Shown here piece by piece: positions 1 through 10,911 of a DNA stretch of 64,000 bases. The DNA is taken from contig OY720101.1 in assembly GCA_963082875.1 (NCBI GenBank), forward strand, positions 4,030,001 to 4,094,000, in the 5' to 3' direction. The DNA is from Corella eumyota. Its lineage: Eukaryota; Chordata; Ascidiacea; Phlebobranchia; Corellidae. A program made the position numbers and the translations under genes. Position 1 is the first letter of the stretch, and the number at the start of each line of letters is the position of its first letter. A model generated the notes under the pieces. The model had not been told where the DNA came from and ran no database searches. It worked only from the letters and a program-made list of their open reading frames with translations.

Positions 1-888
1 TTCATTGGTATATTAAATTAAATAAAAACACAAATGGCATTTTTTATTATAATAATATAAATAAGAATATTTTTTAAAAGCACTTACTTGATATATTTCA
101 CTTTGGTTTGGCGAAAAAATTTGAGTAACACAACGTTTATCAACTAAATCTAATGCTGGTAACAAAGGCTGTCCATATACACAATTTAATCTAAAATAAA
201 TTTTTTTCTGGTTAATATTTTAAACAAAAAAAGATAAGATATAACAATTTAAATGCCTATAATCTTTAACAAATCATTAGTTTAAAAGTTTTAAAATAGC
301 CTAATGCATTACTTACAAAAAAATAACTGTTATCAGAATATATAAAAAAATATTTTATTTAAGATACAAGTATTAACATTATTATTTAATTTTATACAGA
401 ATTTTTAACATAAAATAATATAACTGTATTACTTACGCTGATAGAACATTATCACTCACTAAAAAAATAAAAAATTATTAAAAAAACAATAAAACAATAT
501 CTTAAAATTTAAATTGTATGAGAAGTTCAATCCAATATGCAATATTACTGTCTAACTGTCTGTCTTATCGTCTGGACTGTTTATGAGTTTTGAGTAGGCT
601 ATGACAAAAACTGATAAAAGCATACATAGTCATACATTCTAAAATAATATATACATATATATATATATATATATCGGTTTACAGGTCTATTACTTGTTCA
701 AGTAAATTAAAGATTAATTTTGTCATTTATCCAACGCATTAACGAATTGTTCATTGTACTTCTTTTTGTTATTGTTTTAATCTGTCAAAAAAGAGACATT
801 AAAAAAACTTACATTCGTTAAAGTTTTTGTATTCTTCACTTATTTCTAAAAAAAGCTTTTCACAAACAATTTCAACAATCGTATTCAT
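1..888 (-). CDS. ZSWIM7: ZSWIM7, 5' part (first three coding exons)
   Basis: ZSWIM7 (SWS1) is the SWIM-domain partner of a RAD51 paralogue in the Shu complex, which supports homologous recombination in the nucleus. I read three coding exons on the minus strand: 813-888 (start ATG at 886-888, 76 nt), a 22-nt micro-exon 437-458, and 88-190 (103 nt). Phases 1, 2 and 0 join cleanly and every junction is GT-AG. The 67 residues end LDLVDKRCVTQIF-SPNQSEIYQ, which aligns with human ZSWIM7 ALDLVDRQSITLISSPSGRRVYQ. The SWIM zinc finger itself lies beyond the left edge, so the gene is cut by the window and not visibly broken. A second copy of exon 1 sits at 5185-5260. Identification is firm from the ordered match. 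Confidence 0.88.
459..812. other. ZSWIM7 intron 1
   Basis: AT-rich intron between the exon 1 donor (GTAAGT) and the 22-nt exon. It holds the left boundary of the tandem duplication, near 569, and an AT microsatellite at 645-674. I see no other feature in it. Confidence 0.7.
645..674. repeat. AT microsatellite
   Basis: Run of mostly TA dinucleotides. The matching place in the duplicated copy (4998-5046) is longer, so the tract length has changed since duplication. Confidence 0.85.
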
Positions 889-2044
889 TTAAAATTAAAC
901 TTAATTCTTTTTGAAATTGATATAAATTTCCAACAATAAATGACGTAAAATTTCCCCTAAGTAAGTTTCGACAGGGCTTATGACTTTAAACGATTTTAAA
1001 ACTATTTAGTAAACAAGGGGATAACCTAAATTATTTTTACTATCAGTGTAAATAGAAAATATATATTCACAATTAATGCGACGGGGAAAAATGACAAAAT
1101 CAAATTAATAATTTAAAAAATACTATATATATTATGGATTACATAAAGATTTTAAGTATTCTATGGCCAAAGGTGGGCACTAAACCGTTAATGCGTTAAT
1201 CTTGAATTAACGAAGTTAAATTTTTCGATAAAATTTAACTTTTAAGTTAACTTTAAAAATCGTTAACGGACCTGTTAATTTTCGTTAAATTGTGCTTCCG
1301 TTAAATTAAGTCCGTTAATTTAATATTTTTACAAGTTTACCATGGTAATAAAAAAAGTTTATATGTTTTATTCTGCCGTTTATTGGGTTTAATCGTTTCA
1401 ATTTTAAACGATGTATGCCACTACCATCTGACCGCTCTTATTTGGGCATTCTTTCAGTTTTGAAAACGTCTTTTAAACTTACGTTTGTATAGTTAAAATG
1501 TCAACTAAGATAAAAACTGATGTTTTTTTTAAAATAAGGTCGTTTCTTTGTTTGTTTTATTTAAGTTTTAACGTTAACAGATAACTACCGTTACATTTTG
1601 TTTAATTTAACTTATTAACGTTAACGAAGTTACTGTACTATGTAACAAATTATCACTTAACGAAGTTACTTTCTCGGTTAACTGTGCCCACCTACGTCTA
1701 TGGCATGTTCACCAAAAGTAAATCAATACAAAAGTAAACAGATTATATAACAATAATAAATTTTTTGATGTTTACCGTTTTAATTAAAAATTTTGCTTGG
1801 TAATAAAAACTTCGACAATAAAACTAATATCTAATTTTTGTAGGCCTCAAGTTTAAGTTAAAAATTAGTTTGAATTTAGTAAAAGGAATAATATAATTAA
1901 GAACATACAATATCATATAGAATATCAATTAGCCAGTTGTATTAGTAACTTAACTGCCGCGTGAATAATAATTTTTAATTAGCAATTTTATTAGTTAGCT
2001 AAATTAGTATAATGAAAGGTTTTGTTGCTATATTTAATTATTTT
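889..2044. other. ZSWIM7 upstream / MT1 downstream spacer
   Basis: AT-rich spacer between the ZSWIM7 start and the MT1 stop. Apart from the MITE at 1168-1696 I see no gene. ZSWIM7 and MT1 point the same way, so this stretch must contain the ZSWIM7 promoter and the MT1 3' end. Confidence 0.6.
1168..1696. mobile_element. hAT-like MITE
   Basis: Non-coding element of 529 bases. The left end reads CAAAGGTGGGCAC; the right end is its near inverse, GTGCCCACCTACG. An 8-bp target-site duplication TCTATGGC lies at 1160-1167 and 1697-1704. The interior is full of GTTAA/TTAAC words and nearly palindromic. An 8-bp duplication with CA...G-type ends fits the hAT superfamily. It has no coding capacity. Confidence 0.8.
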
Positions 2045-2785
2045 TTATAATTTTCGCAAACAAAGATGTCGTTCGTGCATAAATTCTGTGTTTGATTTTT
2101 CTTCTTTAGTCGGTTCAACGTATTTGAGTCGTGGGGAAACCCCATCTACTTCACAAACAACAACACATTCGCATTTTCCATCCTTGACAAGTTCATCCAA
2201 TTTTTTGTCGATCTTGGCAATAAAAGTCATCATTTCGTCCGGTCCCTCGACAACATCATACTTCAAGTTGAACAATAATAAACCTCCAACACGTAACAAA
2301 TCTAACAGCATTTTAATATGACCAGCTTCCAGGTGGTTTGGAAAAAACGCATGAACTGTTATAATCACATCAAACTGTTGCTTTGGAAGAGAGTTATCTC
2401 CGTCAGGCGTAAGAATTTCTCTGTGCAATTTGTTGTACACATTTTCTAACTTGCGAGCTTCGCTAAGCATACCTTGTGAGCCATCAACACCTTCTATATT
2501 TCCAGTGAAACCAGCTTTGCGCATATGTTGACCCACTCTACCAGTACCACAGCATACATCCAAAATTGAACAACTTTTGTCCAAATGTTTGTCCAGATCA
2601 GCTTGCTTAGACAGAAGATTTACTAGGTGTTGTATTGGTTTACTTGATGTTCCCATGTGAAAAGTATACCCAGGACTGATTTTGTCATAAACATCAAAAA
2701 ATTGGCTTTTATTCTCCCATATATTCAACAGGCCAAAGTCTTTAAAAAACTGTTCACTTCCATTCTTTGAGTCAAAGTAAGACAT
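2045..2785 (-). CDS. METTL27-like methyltransferase MT1
   Basis: Predicted class I SAM-dependent methyltransferase, 246 residues in one exon. SAM-binding motif I is ILDVCCGTG at residues 74-82; the acidic end of strand 2 is GVDGS (99-103); strand 4 is FDVIITVHAF (138-147); strand 5 is RVGGLLLFNLKYD (165-177). The order and wording match human METTL27 (ILDVACGTGLVA, GVDGSPGML), whose substrate is not known to me. An N-terminal YDKISPGY helix precedes the core, as in METTL27. There is no signal peptide or membrane segment, so it is probably cytosolic or nuclear. All copies in the window lack introns, which suggests descent from one retroposed founder. It differs from MT2 at 11 residues by my count. 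Confidence 0.88.
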   Translation of the reverse strand: MSYFDSKNGSEQFFKDFGLLNIWENKSQFFDVYDKISPGYTFHMGTSSKPIQHLVNLLSKQADLDKHLDKSCSILDVCCGTGRVGQHMRKAGFTGNIEGVDGSQGMLSEARKLENVYNKLHREILTPDGDNSLPKQQFDVIITVHAFFPNHLEAGHIKMLLDLLRVGGLLLFNLKYDVVEGPDEMMTFIAKIDKKLDELVKDGKCECVVVCEVDGVSPRLKYVEPTKEEKSNTEFMHERHLCLRKL

Positions 2786-3283
2786 TTTATGTAAATACAG
2801 CCTTAACGTAAACTACAAAAAAAAATTTACCAAAATAAAAACGGCGAACCCAAACTTTTAAATCGTTGTTTGCCGCAATACTAAATGTTTTTTCTATTAA
2901 CCAAGAACTATTCAAAGTTTTAAGAAAATGTATCTGAACTGCCTAGATTACAATTATTATGTAAAAGTTTTTTTTTTATAATAGCATTAAAATTTTATGA
3001 TTTGGTGAATGTCTAATATTTTTTATGAGCAACTTCTTTACGACCTTACTTTTATTAACGTTTAATGTCTTCTCTAATATAGTGTCTGCTTAGGCACATC
3101 GATTCATATGAGATTTTTTTTTTCAATTTATATGAGAAGTTTTATAGGTAAAATATTTTGTAAAATTTTTCTATCGCTTGAGGCTACAAAGTAGCTTGTC
3201 TTAAAACACAGAAGTTCTTAAAAACACAAACTAAAATAACTCTTTGATGTTAATTTGACATAAAGCTGCAATGAATAATACAC
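2786..3283. other. MT1 upstream spacer
   Basis: Non-coding AT-rich sequence shared with 6947-7443. It should contain the MT1 promoter. I see no convincing TATA box and no gene. Confidence 0.5.
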
Positions 3284-4630
3284 GGAGGACAATGCATAAT
3301 GATATCTCGTACTTTGCCAAATAGTGCCGCCTTTCCAAACAATATTTGAAGAAAATAGAGCTTTAATTTTTCATTTTTTACACTGAAGACTATCCATAAA
3401 TATGTTATTGGTTGTTGCCCGTGTTAATGTATATAAATTGATATACTAAAACACAAAGAATATAACGTTTAAAGAGTTGCCAGAAGATTCGTCCTGCAAA
3501 AAAACGGCGGGGAGTCGGCGATGAAATTCCCGTGTATAAAGTCAGCGTAAGACCATATTTTACCGATATTCAAAATAAAATTTTGCATAAAGTACTGTAT
3601 ATATAAAAGTTTTTATTGGTTGTCACGTTAATGACATATGTTGGTTTTTGGAATATTTATTTTTTTTTAAATTTTTGTTTCAAAAACTATTTTTTAAAAC
3701 GAACTAAAGACGGGTGCTTTTGGCCTGCAAAATTTTACGACTAATCGCTTTCGGCCCGCGAAATTTTTCATTAAACTGAGGGGAACCTGCAACGTAAAGC
3801 CCGCGTATACCTTTAACGCAAGACCATAGTTTACCGATATTTTAAATGAAATTTGGCAAAAAGTACAATAGTTAAAAAAGTTTTAACCGGTTGTTAAGAT
3901 AAATATATATGTTAGTTTTTAGAATAATTTAATTTTTAAAGATTTTTATCTTGAAAACGTAATTTTAAAAGGCATTAAAGAGAAACCTTCTCCGTTCGTA
4001 ATTTAGTTTTTGACATTTAAATCATTATAGAAACTGTTAAACTAATTATATCCTAATTTTAAAATCAAATAAAATTTAAGTATAGACTGTACTTTTTGCA
4101 AAATTATATTTTAAATATCGATAAAATATGATATAACAGTAAAATTAAAATTTCGCAGGCCGAAAGCGATTAGTCGTAAAATTTTGCAGGCCAAAAGCAC
4201 CCGTCTTTAGTTCGTTTTAAAAAATGGTTTTTGAAACAAAAATTTAAAAAAAAATAAATATTCCAAAAACCAACATATGTCATTAACGTGACAACCAATA
4301 AAAACTTTTATATATACAGTACTTTATGCAAAATTTTATTTTGAATATCGGTAAAATATGGTCTTACGCTGACTTTATACACGGGAATTTCATCGCCGAC
4401 TCCCCGCCGTTTTTTTGCAGGACGAATCTTTTGGCAACTCTTTAAACGTTATATTCTTTGTGTTTTAGTATATCAATTTTTATACATTAACACGGGCAAC
4501 AACCAATAACATATTTATGGATAGTCTTCAGTGTAAAAAATGAAAAATTAAAGCTCTATTTTCTTCAAATATTGTTTGGAAAGGCGGCACTATTTGGCAA
4601 AGTACGAGATATCATTATGCATTGTCCTCC
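3284..4630. mobile_element. Fold-back DNA element
   Basis: An element of 1347 bases made almost entirely of two long inverted arms, 3284-3765 and 4149-4630, beginning GGAGGACAATGC and ending in its inverse GCATTGTCCTCC. The arms are nearly identical over about 480 bases. The central 380 bases hold diverged, inverted copies of part of the arm, so the element contains an older fold-back within the newer one. It has no coding frame. It sits exactly where unit A stops matching unit B, so insertion and duplication are linked in some way. I cannot name the family, and no clear target duplication is visible. Confidence 0.8.
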
Positions 4631-4920
4631 ATCACCTAAAAGTGCGTGCTTTCAAAATTAGTTTTTTATAGGTTTTAGTTTGTAAAATTAGAAAATTGAC
4701 ACGGCAAAAGAAAGATAACATGTTCTTGCACATTTTTATTAAAAAAAAATATTAATTTACTGCTTATTTTGCTTCAAATACTGTCTAAAAAACTGTATAT
4801 AACTACGCAAAAATAAAATTTCTCGCGGTAATTAAAATGCAAAATCCCCGCTGTTTTGAAAAAAAAATTTTGGCCGAAGTGTCTTGGCCGAAATGTCCGG
4901 GGGCCGAAGTGTCTGGCATT
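4631..4920. other. Spacer with short GGCCGAA repeats
   Basis: Sequence found only between units A and B. At 4862-4917 the words GGCCGAAGTGTC and GGCCGAAATGTC occur three times. Such words often sit at the ends of small DNA elements, so this may be an eroded terminus. There is no gene. Confidence 0.45.
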
Positions 4921-4994
4921 CGTCTGGACTGTTTATGAGTATTGAGTAGGCTATGACAAAAACTGATAAAAGCATACATAGTCATACATTCTAA

Positions 4995-4997
<3 letters not shown>

Positions 4998-5046
<49 letters not shown>
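4998..5046. repeat. AT microsatellite, expanded copy
   Basis: TA dinucleotide run of about 49 bases, longer than its partner at 645-674. Confidence 0.9.
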
Positions 5047-5050
<4 letters not shown>

Positions 5051-5184
5051 TTACAGGTCTATTACTTGTTCAAGTAAATTAAAGATTAATTTTGTCATTT
5101 ATCCAACGCATTAACGAATTGTTCATTGTACTTCTTTTTGTTATTGTTTTAATCTGTCAAAAAAAAGACATTAAAAAAACTTAC

Positions 5185-5260
5185 ATTCGTTAAAGTTTTT
5201 GTATTCTTCACTTATTTCTAAAAAAAGCTTTTCACAAACAATTTCAACAATCGTATTCAT
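5185..5260 (-). pseudogene. Duplicate of ZSWIM7 exon 1
   Basis: All 76 coding bases of ZSWIM7 exon 1 are repeated here with the start codon (5258-5260) and the GTAAGT-type donor preserved. No copies of exons 2 or 3 follow. The copy lies upstream of the real gene on the same strand, so its intact donor could still splice to 437-458 and give the same protein from another promoter. Otherwise it is a dead fragment. Confidence 0.75.
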
Positions 5261-6205
5261 TTAAAATTAAACTTAATTCTTTTTGAAATTGATATAAATT
5301 TCCAACAAAAAATTTCCCCTAAGTAAGTTTCGACAGGGCTTATGACTTAAAACTATTTTAAAACTATTTAGTAAATAAGAGGATAACCTAAATTATTTTT
5401 ACTTTCAGTGTAAATAGAAAATATATATTCACAACTAATGCGACAGAAAGAAATGACAAAATCAATTTAATGATTTAAAAAATACCATATATATTATGGA
5501 TTACATAAATAGTTTAAGTATTCTCCAAAGGTGGGCACTAAACCGTTAATGCGTTAATCTTTAATTAACGAAGTTAAATTTTTCGATAAAATTTAACTTT
5601 TAAGTTAACTTTAAAAATCGTTAACGGACCTGTTAACTTTTGTTAAATTGTGCTTCCATTAAATTAAGTCCGTTAATTTAATATTTTTACAAGTTTACCA
5701 TGGTAATATAAAAGTTTATATGTTTTATTTTGCCGTTTATTGGGTTTAATCGTTTCAATTTTAAACGATGTATGACACGATGTATGACAGTTACTGTACT
5801 ATGTAACGAATTATCACTTAACGAAGTTACTTTCTCGGTTAACTGTGCCCACCTACGTCTATGGCATGGTCACCAAAAGTAAATCAATACAAAAGTAAAC
5901 AGATTATATAACAATAATACATTTTTTGATGTTTACCTTTTTAATTAAAAATTTTGCTTGGTAATAAAAACTTCGACAATAAAACTAATATCTAATTTTT
6001 GTAGGCTACAAGTTTAAGTTTAAAATTAGTTTGGATTTAGTAAAAGGAATAATATAATTAAGAACATACAATATCATATAGAATATCAATTAGCCAGTTG
6101 TATTAGTAACTTAATTGCCGCGTGAATAATAATTTTTAATTAGCAATTTTATTAGTTAGCTAAATTAGTATAATGAAAGGTTTTGTTGCTATTTTTAATT
6201 ATTTT
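5261..6205. other. Spacer with shortened MITE
   Basis: Copy of 889-2044, made shorter mainly by the internal deletion in the MITE. No gene seen. Confidence 0.55.
5526..5857. mobile_element. hAT-like MITE, internally deleted copy
   Basis: Same element and same insertion site as 1168-1696, carried by the segmental duplication. Both termini remain. About 200 internal bases are missing, and the left target duplication is eroded, while the right one (5858-5865) remains. Confidence 0.78.
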
Positions 6206-6946
6206 TTATAATTTTCGCAAACAAAGATGTCGTTCGTGCACAAATTCTGTGTTTAATTTTTTTTCTTTAGTCGGGTCAACGTATTTGAGTCGTGGGGAAA
6301 CCCCATCTACGTCACAAACAACAACACGTTCGCATTTTCCATCCTTGACAAGTTCATCCAATTTTTTGTCAATCTTGGCAATAAAAGTCATCATTTCGTC
6401 AGGTCCCTCGACAACATCATACTTCAAGTTGAACAATAATAAACCCCCAACGCGTAACAAATCTAACAGCATTTTAATATGACCAGCTTCCAGGTGGTTT
6501 GAAAAAAACGCATGAACTGTTATAATCACATCAAACTGTTGCTTTGGAAGAGAGTTATCTCCGTCAGGCGTAAGAATTTCTCTGTGCAATTTGTTGTACA
6601 CATTTTCTAACTTGCGAGCTTCGCTAAGCATACCTTGTGAGCCATCAACACCTTCTATATTTCCAGTGAAACCAGCTTTGCGCATATGTTGACCCACTCT
6701 ACCAGTACCACAGCATACATCCAAAATTGAACAACTTTTGTCCAAATGTTTGTCCAGATCAACTTGCTTAGACAGAAGATTTACTAGGTGTTGTATTGGT
6801 TTACTTGATGTTCCCATGTGAAAAGTAAACCCAGGACTGATTTTGTCATATACATCAAAAAATTGGCTTCTATTCTCCCATATATTCGACAGGCCAAAGT
6901 CTTTAAAAAACTGTTCACTTCCATTCTTTGAGTCAAAGTAAGACAT
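6206..6946 (-). CDS. METTL27-like methyltransferase MT2
   Basis: 246 residues, duplicate of MT1. The 11 changes include K26R, Y40F, A62V and P149S and a cluster near the C-terminus (CER for CEC, DPTKEKKLN for EPTKEEKSN). The SAM-binding core from residues 74 to 120 is unchanged. Changes cluster at the ends and spare the core, which is consistent with purifying selection on a working enzyme, although with so few changes this is weak evidence. The start is fixed by the family N-terminus MSYFD. Confidence 0.88.
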   Translation of the reverse strand: MSYFDSKNGSEQFFKDFGLSNIWENRSQFFDVYDKISPGFTFHMGTSSKPIQHLVNLLSKQVDLDKHLDKSCSILDVCCGTGRVGQHMRKAGFTGNIEGVDGSQGMLSEARKLENVYNKLHREILTPDGDNSLPKQQFDVIITVHAFFSNHLEAGHIKMLLDLLRVGGLLLFNLKYDVVEGPDEMMTFIAKIDKKLDELVKDGKCERVVVCDVDGVSPRLKYVDPTKEKKLNTEFVHERHLCLRKL

Positions 6947-7742
6947 TTTTATGTAGATACAGCCTTAACGTAAACTACCAAAAAAAATTAACCAAAATAA
7001 AAACGGCGAACCCAAACTTTTAAATCGCTATTTGCCGCAATACCAAATGTCTTTTTTATTAACCAAAAACAATTTGGAGTTTTTCGAAAATGTATCTGAA
7101 CTGCCTAGATTACAATTATTAAAAAATACTTTTTTTATAATAGCATTAAAAATTTTATGATTCGGTAAATGTCGAATAATTTTTATGAGCAACTTCTTTA
7201 CAACCTTACTTTTATTAACGTTTTATGTCTTCTCTAATATAGTGTCTGCTTAGGCACATCGATTCATATGAGATTTTTTTTTTTCAATTTATATGAGAAG
7301 TTTTATAGGTAAAATATTTTGTAAAATTTTTCTATCGCTTGAGGCTAATGAATAGGTTGTCTTAAAACACAGAAGTTCTTAAAAACACAAACTAAAATAA
7401 CTCTTTGTTGTTAATTTGACATAAGGCTGCAATGAATAATACAATTTTCGTCAACGGTGGTTTTCGAAAAAAAAAACAATTATATAGGTCACAAATATTA
7501 CATTACTACTTTAGCTACGGGCAAACAAAACGATTGGTCAATGATCAACAGGTCTTATCACAAATAACAATTGTTAAAATATTGTTTGATACCATTAAAA
7601 TAAATTAAATCAAAAAAATTAGTGGCACATTAAAATTTTAGTATTTATAAACAGAAAAAATAAATGTTTTTTAGTAATGTAGTATGATACATTTACAACA
7701 ATGTTACAATTTTTACATTAAGTTATAATTTTTACAACAGTG
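6947..7742. other. MT2 upstream / MT3 downstream spacer
   Basis: Up to 7443 it copies the MT1 upstream region; beyond that it is unique AT-rich sequence. No gene seen. Confidence 0.5.
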
Positions 7743-8492
7743 TTATATTTTTTTGTAACAATATTGTCTTTCGTGTATAAACTCGATGTTTGTTTGCTTG
7801 CCTTGGACTGGGTTAGTGTATTTAAGTCGTGGGGAAACTCCATCTACGTCACAAACGAGAATGCATTTACATTTTCCACTCTTGGCAAGTTCGTCTAATT
7901 TTTTGTTAAGCTTGGCAACATACTTCATCATTTCGTCAGGCCCCTCGACAATATCATATTTTATGTTAAACAGTAATAAACCACCAACACGTAAGAATTC
8001 AAACAACATCTCTAAATGATCGGCATCAAGATAGTTAGGAAAAAAAGCGTGACCAACAACTACTACGTCATAATTTTGCTTAGGTAAAAAGGTTCGGCCA
8101 TCCGGTTTCAGAAACTCTGTATACAGTTTGTTGTATACATTTTTTAACTTGGCAGCTTCGTTAATCATACCTTGTGAGCCATCAACACCTTCTATATTTC
8201 CAGTAAAACCAGCTTTGCGCAAACACTGACCAACTATGCCAGTACCACAGGCCACGTCCAATATAGAACAATTCTTATCTAAATGTTGATCTATTTCTAT
8301 CTGCTCTAGCAGAAAACCAATTAATTTTTGAAAAACGGGTAAAACCTTTTGATCCATATGAGTTGAGTACCCAGCACTTATTTTATCAAAAAGAGAAACA
8401 ACTGCATTTTCATCATTGTCTTTTATTTTTAGCCAATCGGAAAAATCTTTAAAGAAATTTTCACTACCATCTTTCGGGTCGAAATACGACAT
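7743..8492 (-). CDS. METTL27-like methyltransferase MT3
   Basis: 249 residues in a single exon. Motif I is LDVACGTG at residues 79-86 (CCGTG in MT1). The N-terminal helix region reads LFDKISAGYSTHM and the C-terminus HERQYCYKKI. It belongs to the subgroup with ACGTG and GQCLRKAGF, the commonest type here. It is not part of either large duplication and so represents an older lineage of the cluster. Confidence 0.87.
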   Translation of the reverse strand: MSYFDPKDGSENFFKDFSDWLKIKDNDENAVVSLFDKISAGYSTHMDQKVLPVFQKLIGFLLEQIEIDQHLDKNCSILDVACGTGIVGQCLRKAGFTGNIEGVDGSQGMINEAAKLKNVYNKLYTEFLKPDGRTFLPKQNYDVVVVGHAFFPNYLDADHLEMLFEFLRVGGLLLFNIKYDIVEGPDEMMKYVAKLNKKLDELAKSGKCKCILVCDVDGVSPRLKYTNPVQGKQTNIEFIHERQYCYKKI

Positions 8493-9323
8493 CTTAATTT
8501 TTAGGCTACTTTTATTGTTTTACGCCCTTTCTAAAAGTTAACTTGTTAAAGTGATTTCACCAACAAATATGATGATGTATTAAAAAGGGAAATGGTCTTT
8601 TCACCTGACTTAATCAAAAGTCGTGACGGATTTAAAAAATTTAATCACAGCTAACAAAAATTGTTACCTAAATAACAGTCGGTTTTTATAAACAATAGTT
8701 GGTTTTAAAGTTTAGCTAGCAGTAAACATTTTCCAACATTTTATAACTGGTATCACTACAAAAGTTTTTTAAAACCGTCCTTAGCTTGGTATAACTTTTT
8801 AAAAAATGTTATTGCCAAACCAAAAAGTATTAAAAGTAAGGTTACAAAATTTCATAAAAACGAAAGCAAAAGCTTAAAAGTTTGTAATCTTAACGTGTTT
8901 TTAGTAACACTTGATTTGTTTATTTAATAGTTTATTGTGGCTAATAACTTGTTCAAACATTAAAACTGCCAAACACAAAGTAAATATAAATCCTGTGGCT
9001 AATACCTTGACTGTTATCATACACAAACTTGTTGTCACCAATATCACAAATGTTTTTATTAAACGCTGATCTTTTATGAGTTAAATATTCATAATGGCCA
9101 CGAGTCTAATCTCGTTGCAATGCAACATTTAATAAATGGAATTTCACACATTTTAGGTTGACAATATTTTATTAAACACAAACCGCCGAGATAAATAGTT
9201 TCAAAAGATAAAAAAATTTTACGATAATTAAAATCTTTAAAAAATTAATGTTTAAATCTAATATTTCAATTTTTCTTCATAAGGTGTTGTTTAAAAATTG
9301 CTTTTAACTGACTTGCAACCAAG
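8493..9323. other. MT3 upstream spacer
   Basis: AT-rich and non-coding. Parts near 8930-9180 resemble 10520-10790, the spacer below MT5 (for example the run ending in CAATGCAACATTTA), so neighbouring spacers share ancestry along with the genes. Confidence 0.5.
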
Positions 9324-10066
9324 TCACAATTTTTTGTAACATAGCCGCCTTTCATGAATAAATTCAACTTGACTTTGGTCCCCCTGAATCGGATTTACGT
9401 ATTTTAGACGTGGTAAGCTCCCTTCACAATCAAATCGACATTCACATTTTCCAGCCTTGACAAGCTCTTCTAACTTCTTGTCAACCTTGGCAACATAGGT
9501 CATCATTTCGTCAGGTTCATCAACAATATCATACTTCAAGTTAAATAAGAATAGACCACCAACACGTAAAAATTCAAACAACATTTCTAAATGATCGGCA
9601 TCAAAATAATTAGGAAAGAATGCGTAAGTAACAATAACTATGTCATACTTTTTCTTGGGTATTTGTGATTTACCATCAAGGGTAAGAACTTCTGTATACA
9701 ATTTGTTGTAGATATATTCTAACTTGGTAGCTTCGTTAATCATACCTTGTGAGCCATCAACACCTTCTATAATTTCAGTAAAACCAGCTTTTCGCAAACA
9801 CTGGCCGACTATACCAGTACCACAGGCCACATCTAAGATCGAACAATTTTTATCTAAATGTGGATCTATTTCTATATGCCCTAGTAGAAGGCTTAAAAGT
9901 TTTTGATAAACATTTAAACACTTTTGTCCATGTGTAATGGATAACCAGAACTTATTTTATCAAAAACAGAAATAACTAAATTTGTATCATTTTCTTTGAC
10001 GTTTTTTAAATCTGAAAAATCCTTAAAGAAATTTTTGCTTCCATCTCTTAAGTCAAAATAAGACAT
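9324..10066 (-). pseudogene. Methyltransferase MT4, frameshifted
   Basis: Homology spans the full gene from MSYFDLRDGS to the C-terminal HERRLCYKKL, but the frame breaks after about 50 codons near 9930, where one base appears to be missing (MDKSV in one frame, then NVYQKLLSLLL in another). Downstream the frame is open to the stop and keeps motif I (ACGTG) and the strand-5 block. The GFTEIIEG core also differs from the usual GFTGNIEG. The front 290 bases recur at 17855-18144. A single lesion suggests recent loss of function, or a sequencing error. Confidence 0.75.
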
Positions 10067-10911
10067 TTTTACGTTTCGAATATTTGTGTTATTTCAAACG
10101 CCTTTAATTTTCTTGATGGAAGAAAATTTGTAAATGATGCATTGCCAAAAAATAGATCGTTTCTTTATCTTGCTTGAACAATTTCCGAAATGTTCTCGAA
10201 TTACCTTTGGCAATTTAATATAGTATTAGCTAAGTATTATTGCCTAAATATTAACTAGCTCTATGACTTTTACTTTTAAAAAAGAAAAAAACGTTAGCAT
10301 CTTAATCAAGAACGCTTGGTTAAAGAACGCTTGGTTAATCATCTTAATCAAGAACGCAGGATCTATGAAGGAAAGCCAAATGCTTTTGGTTCATCCAATT
10401 ATCGCCATTCTTGGCGTCAAAAAAAATTCCACTGCGAATTCAAAAGATATCAAAAAAAAACCTTCAAAATTTATTTAAGAAACGTATTTTCTGGTATACA
10501 TGATTTTTAATCCCGATTTAAAATAAATTGTTGCTATTGTTCAAACATCTTAACTGTCAAAGACAAAATACATTTAATCACCGCGGCGAATACCTTGACC
10601 GTTATTATATACAAACTAGTTGTTACCAATATCACAAGTTTCTTTATTAAACACTGAACCTTTTATTAAATAAATATTCAATGATAGTCACAAGTATAAT
10701 ATCGTTGCAATGCAACATTTACTAATATATTTCACACAAACTTGTTATGACAAATTTTATTTAACATTAACCGCCGTGATAAATAGTTTTAATAGATGAA
10801 AAATTTATTGGTTTATTAAAATCTTCTAAAAATTAATGTAAAGATTTATTGAAATGATTTTTGCTGGTATAGTGTATTTTAAAAATTGCTGTCAACTGAC
10901 TTGCAACCAGG
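10067..10911. other. MT4-MT5 spacer
   Basis: Non-coding. Around 10301-10355 the word AAGAACGCTTGGTTAA is nearly repeated. Two overlapping short open frames here are not kept in the duplicate copy. No gene. Confidence 0.55.

Larger units (their letters stand above)
569..3282. repeat. Tandem duplication, unit A
   Basis: Bases 569-3282 match 4921-7443 in direct orientation almost throughout. The unit holds ZSWIM7 exon 1, a hAT-like MITE and methyltransferase MT1. Unit A is followed by a fold-back element and about 290 bases of unrelated sequence before unit B begins. The two copies differ mainly by a deletion inside the MITE, microsatellite length and scattered substitutions. Confidence 0.9.
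4921..7443. repeat. Tandem duplication, unit B
   Basis: Direct copy of 569-3282. It begins at CGTCTGGACTG and ends at AATGAATAATACA. It carries a copy of ZSWIM7 exon 1, a shortened MITE and MT2. The sequence beyond 7443 is unrelated to the fold-back element that follows unit A. Confidence 0.9.

Noticed and set aside
10263-10510. Two overlapping open frames of 64-71 codons
   Set aside because: The duplicate copy near 18342-18590 has an extra base that breaks them, and the sequence is repetitive, low-complexity lysine-rich code. Not conserved, so not genes.
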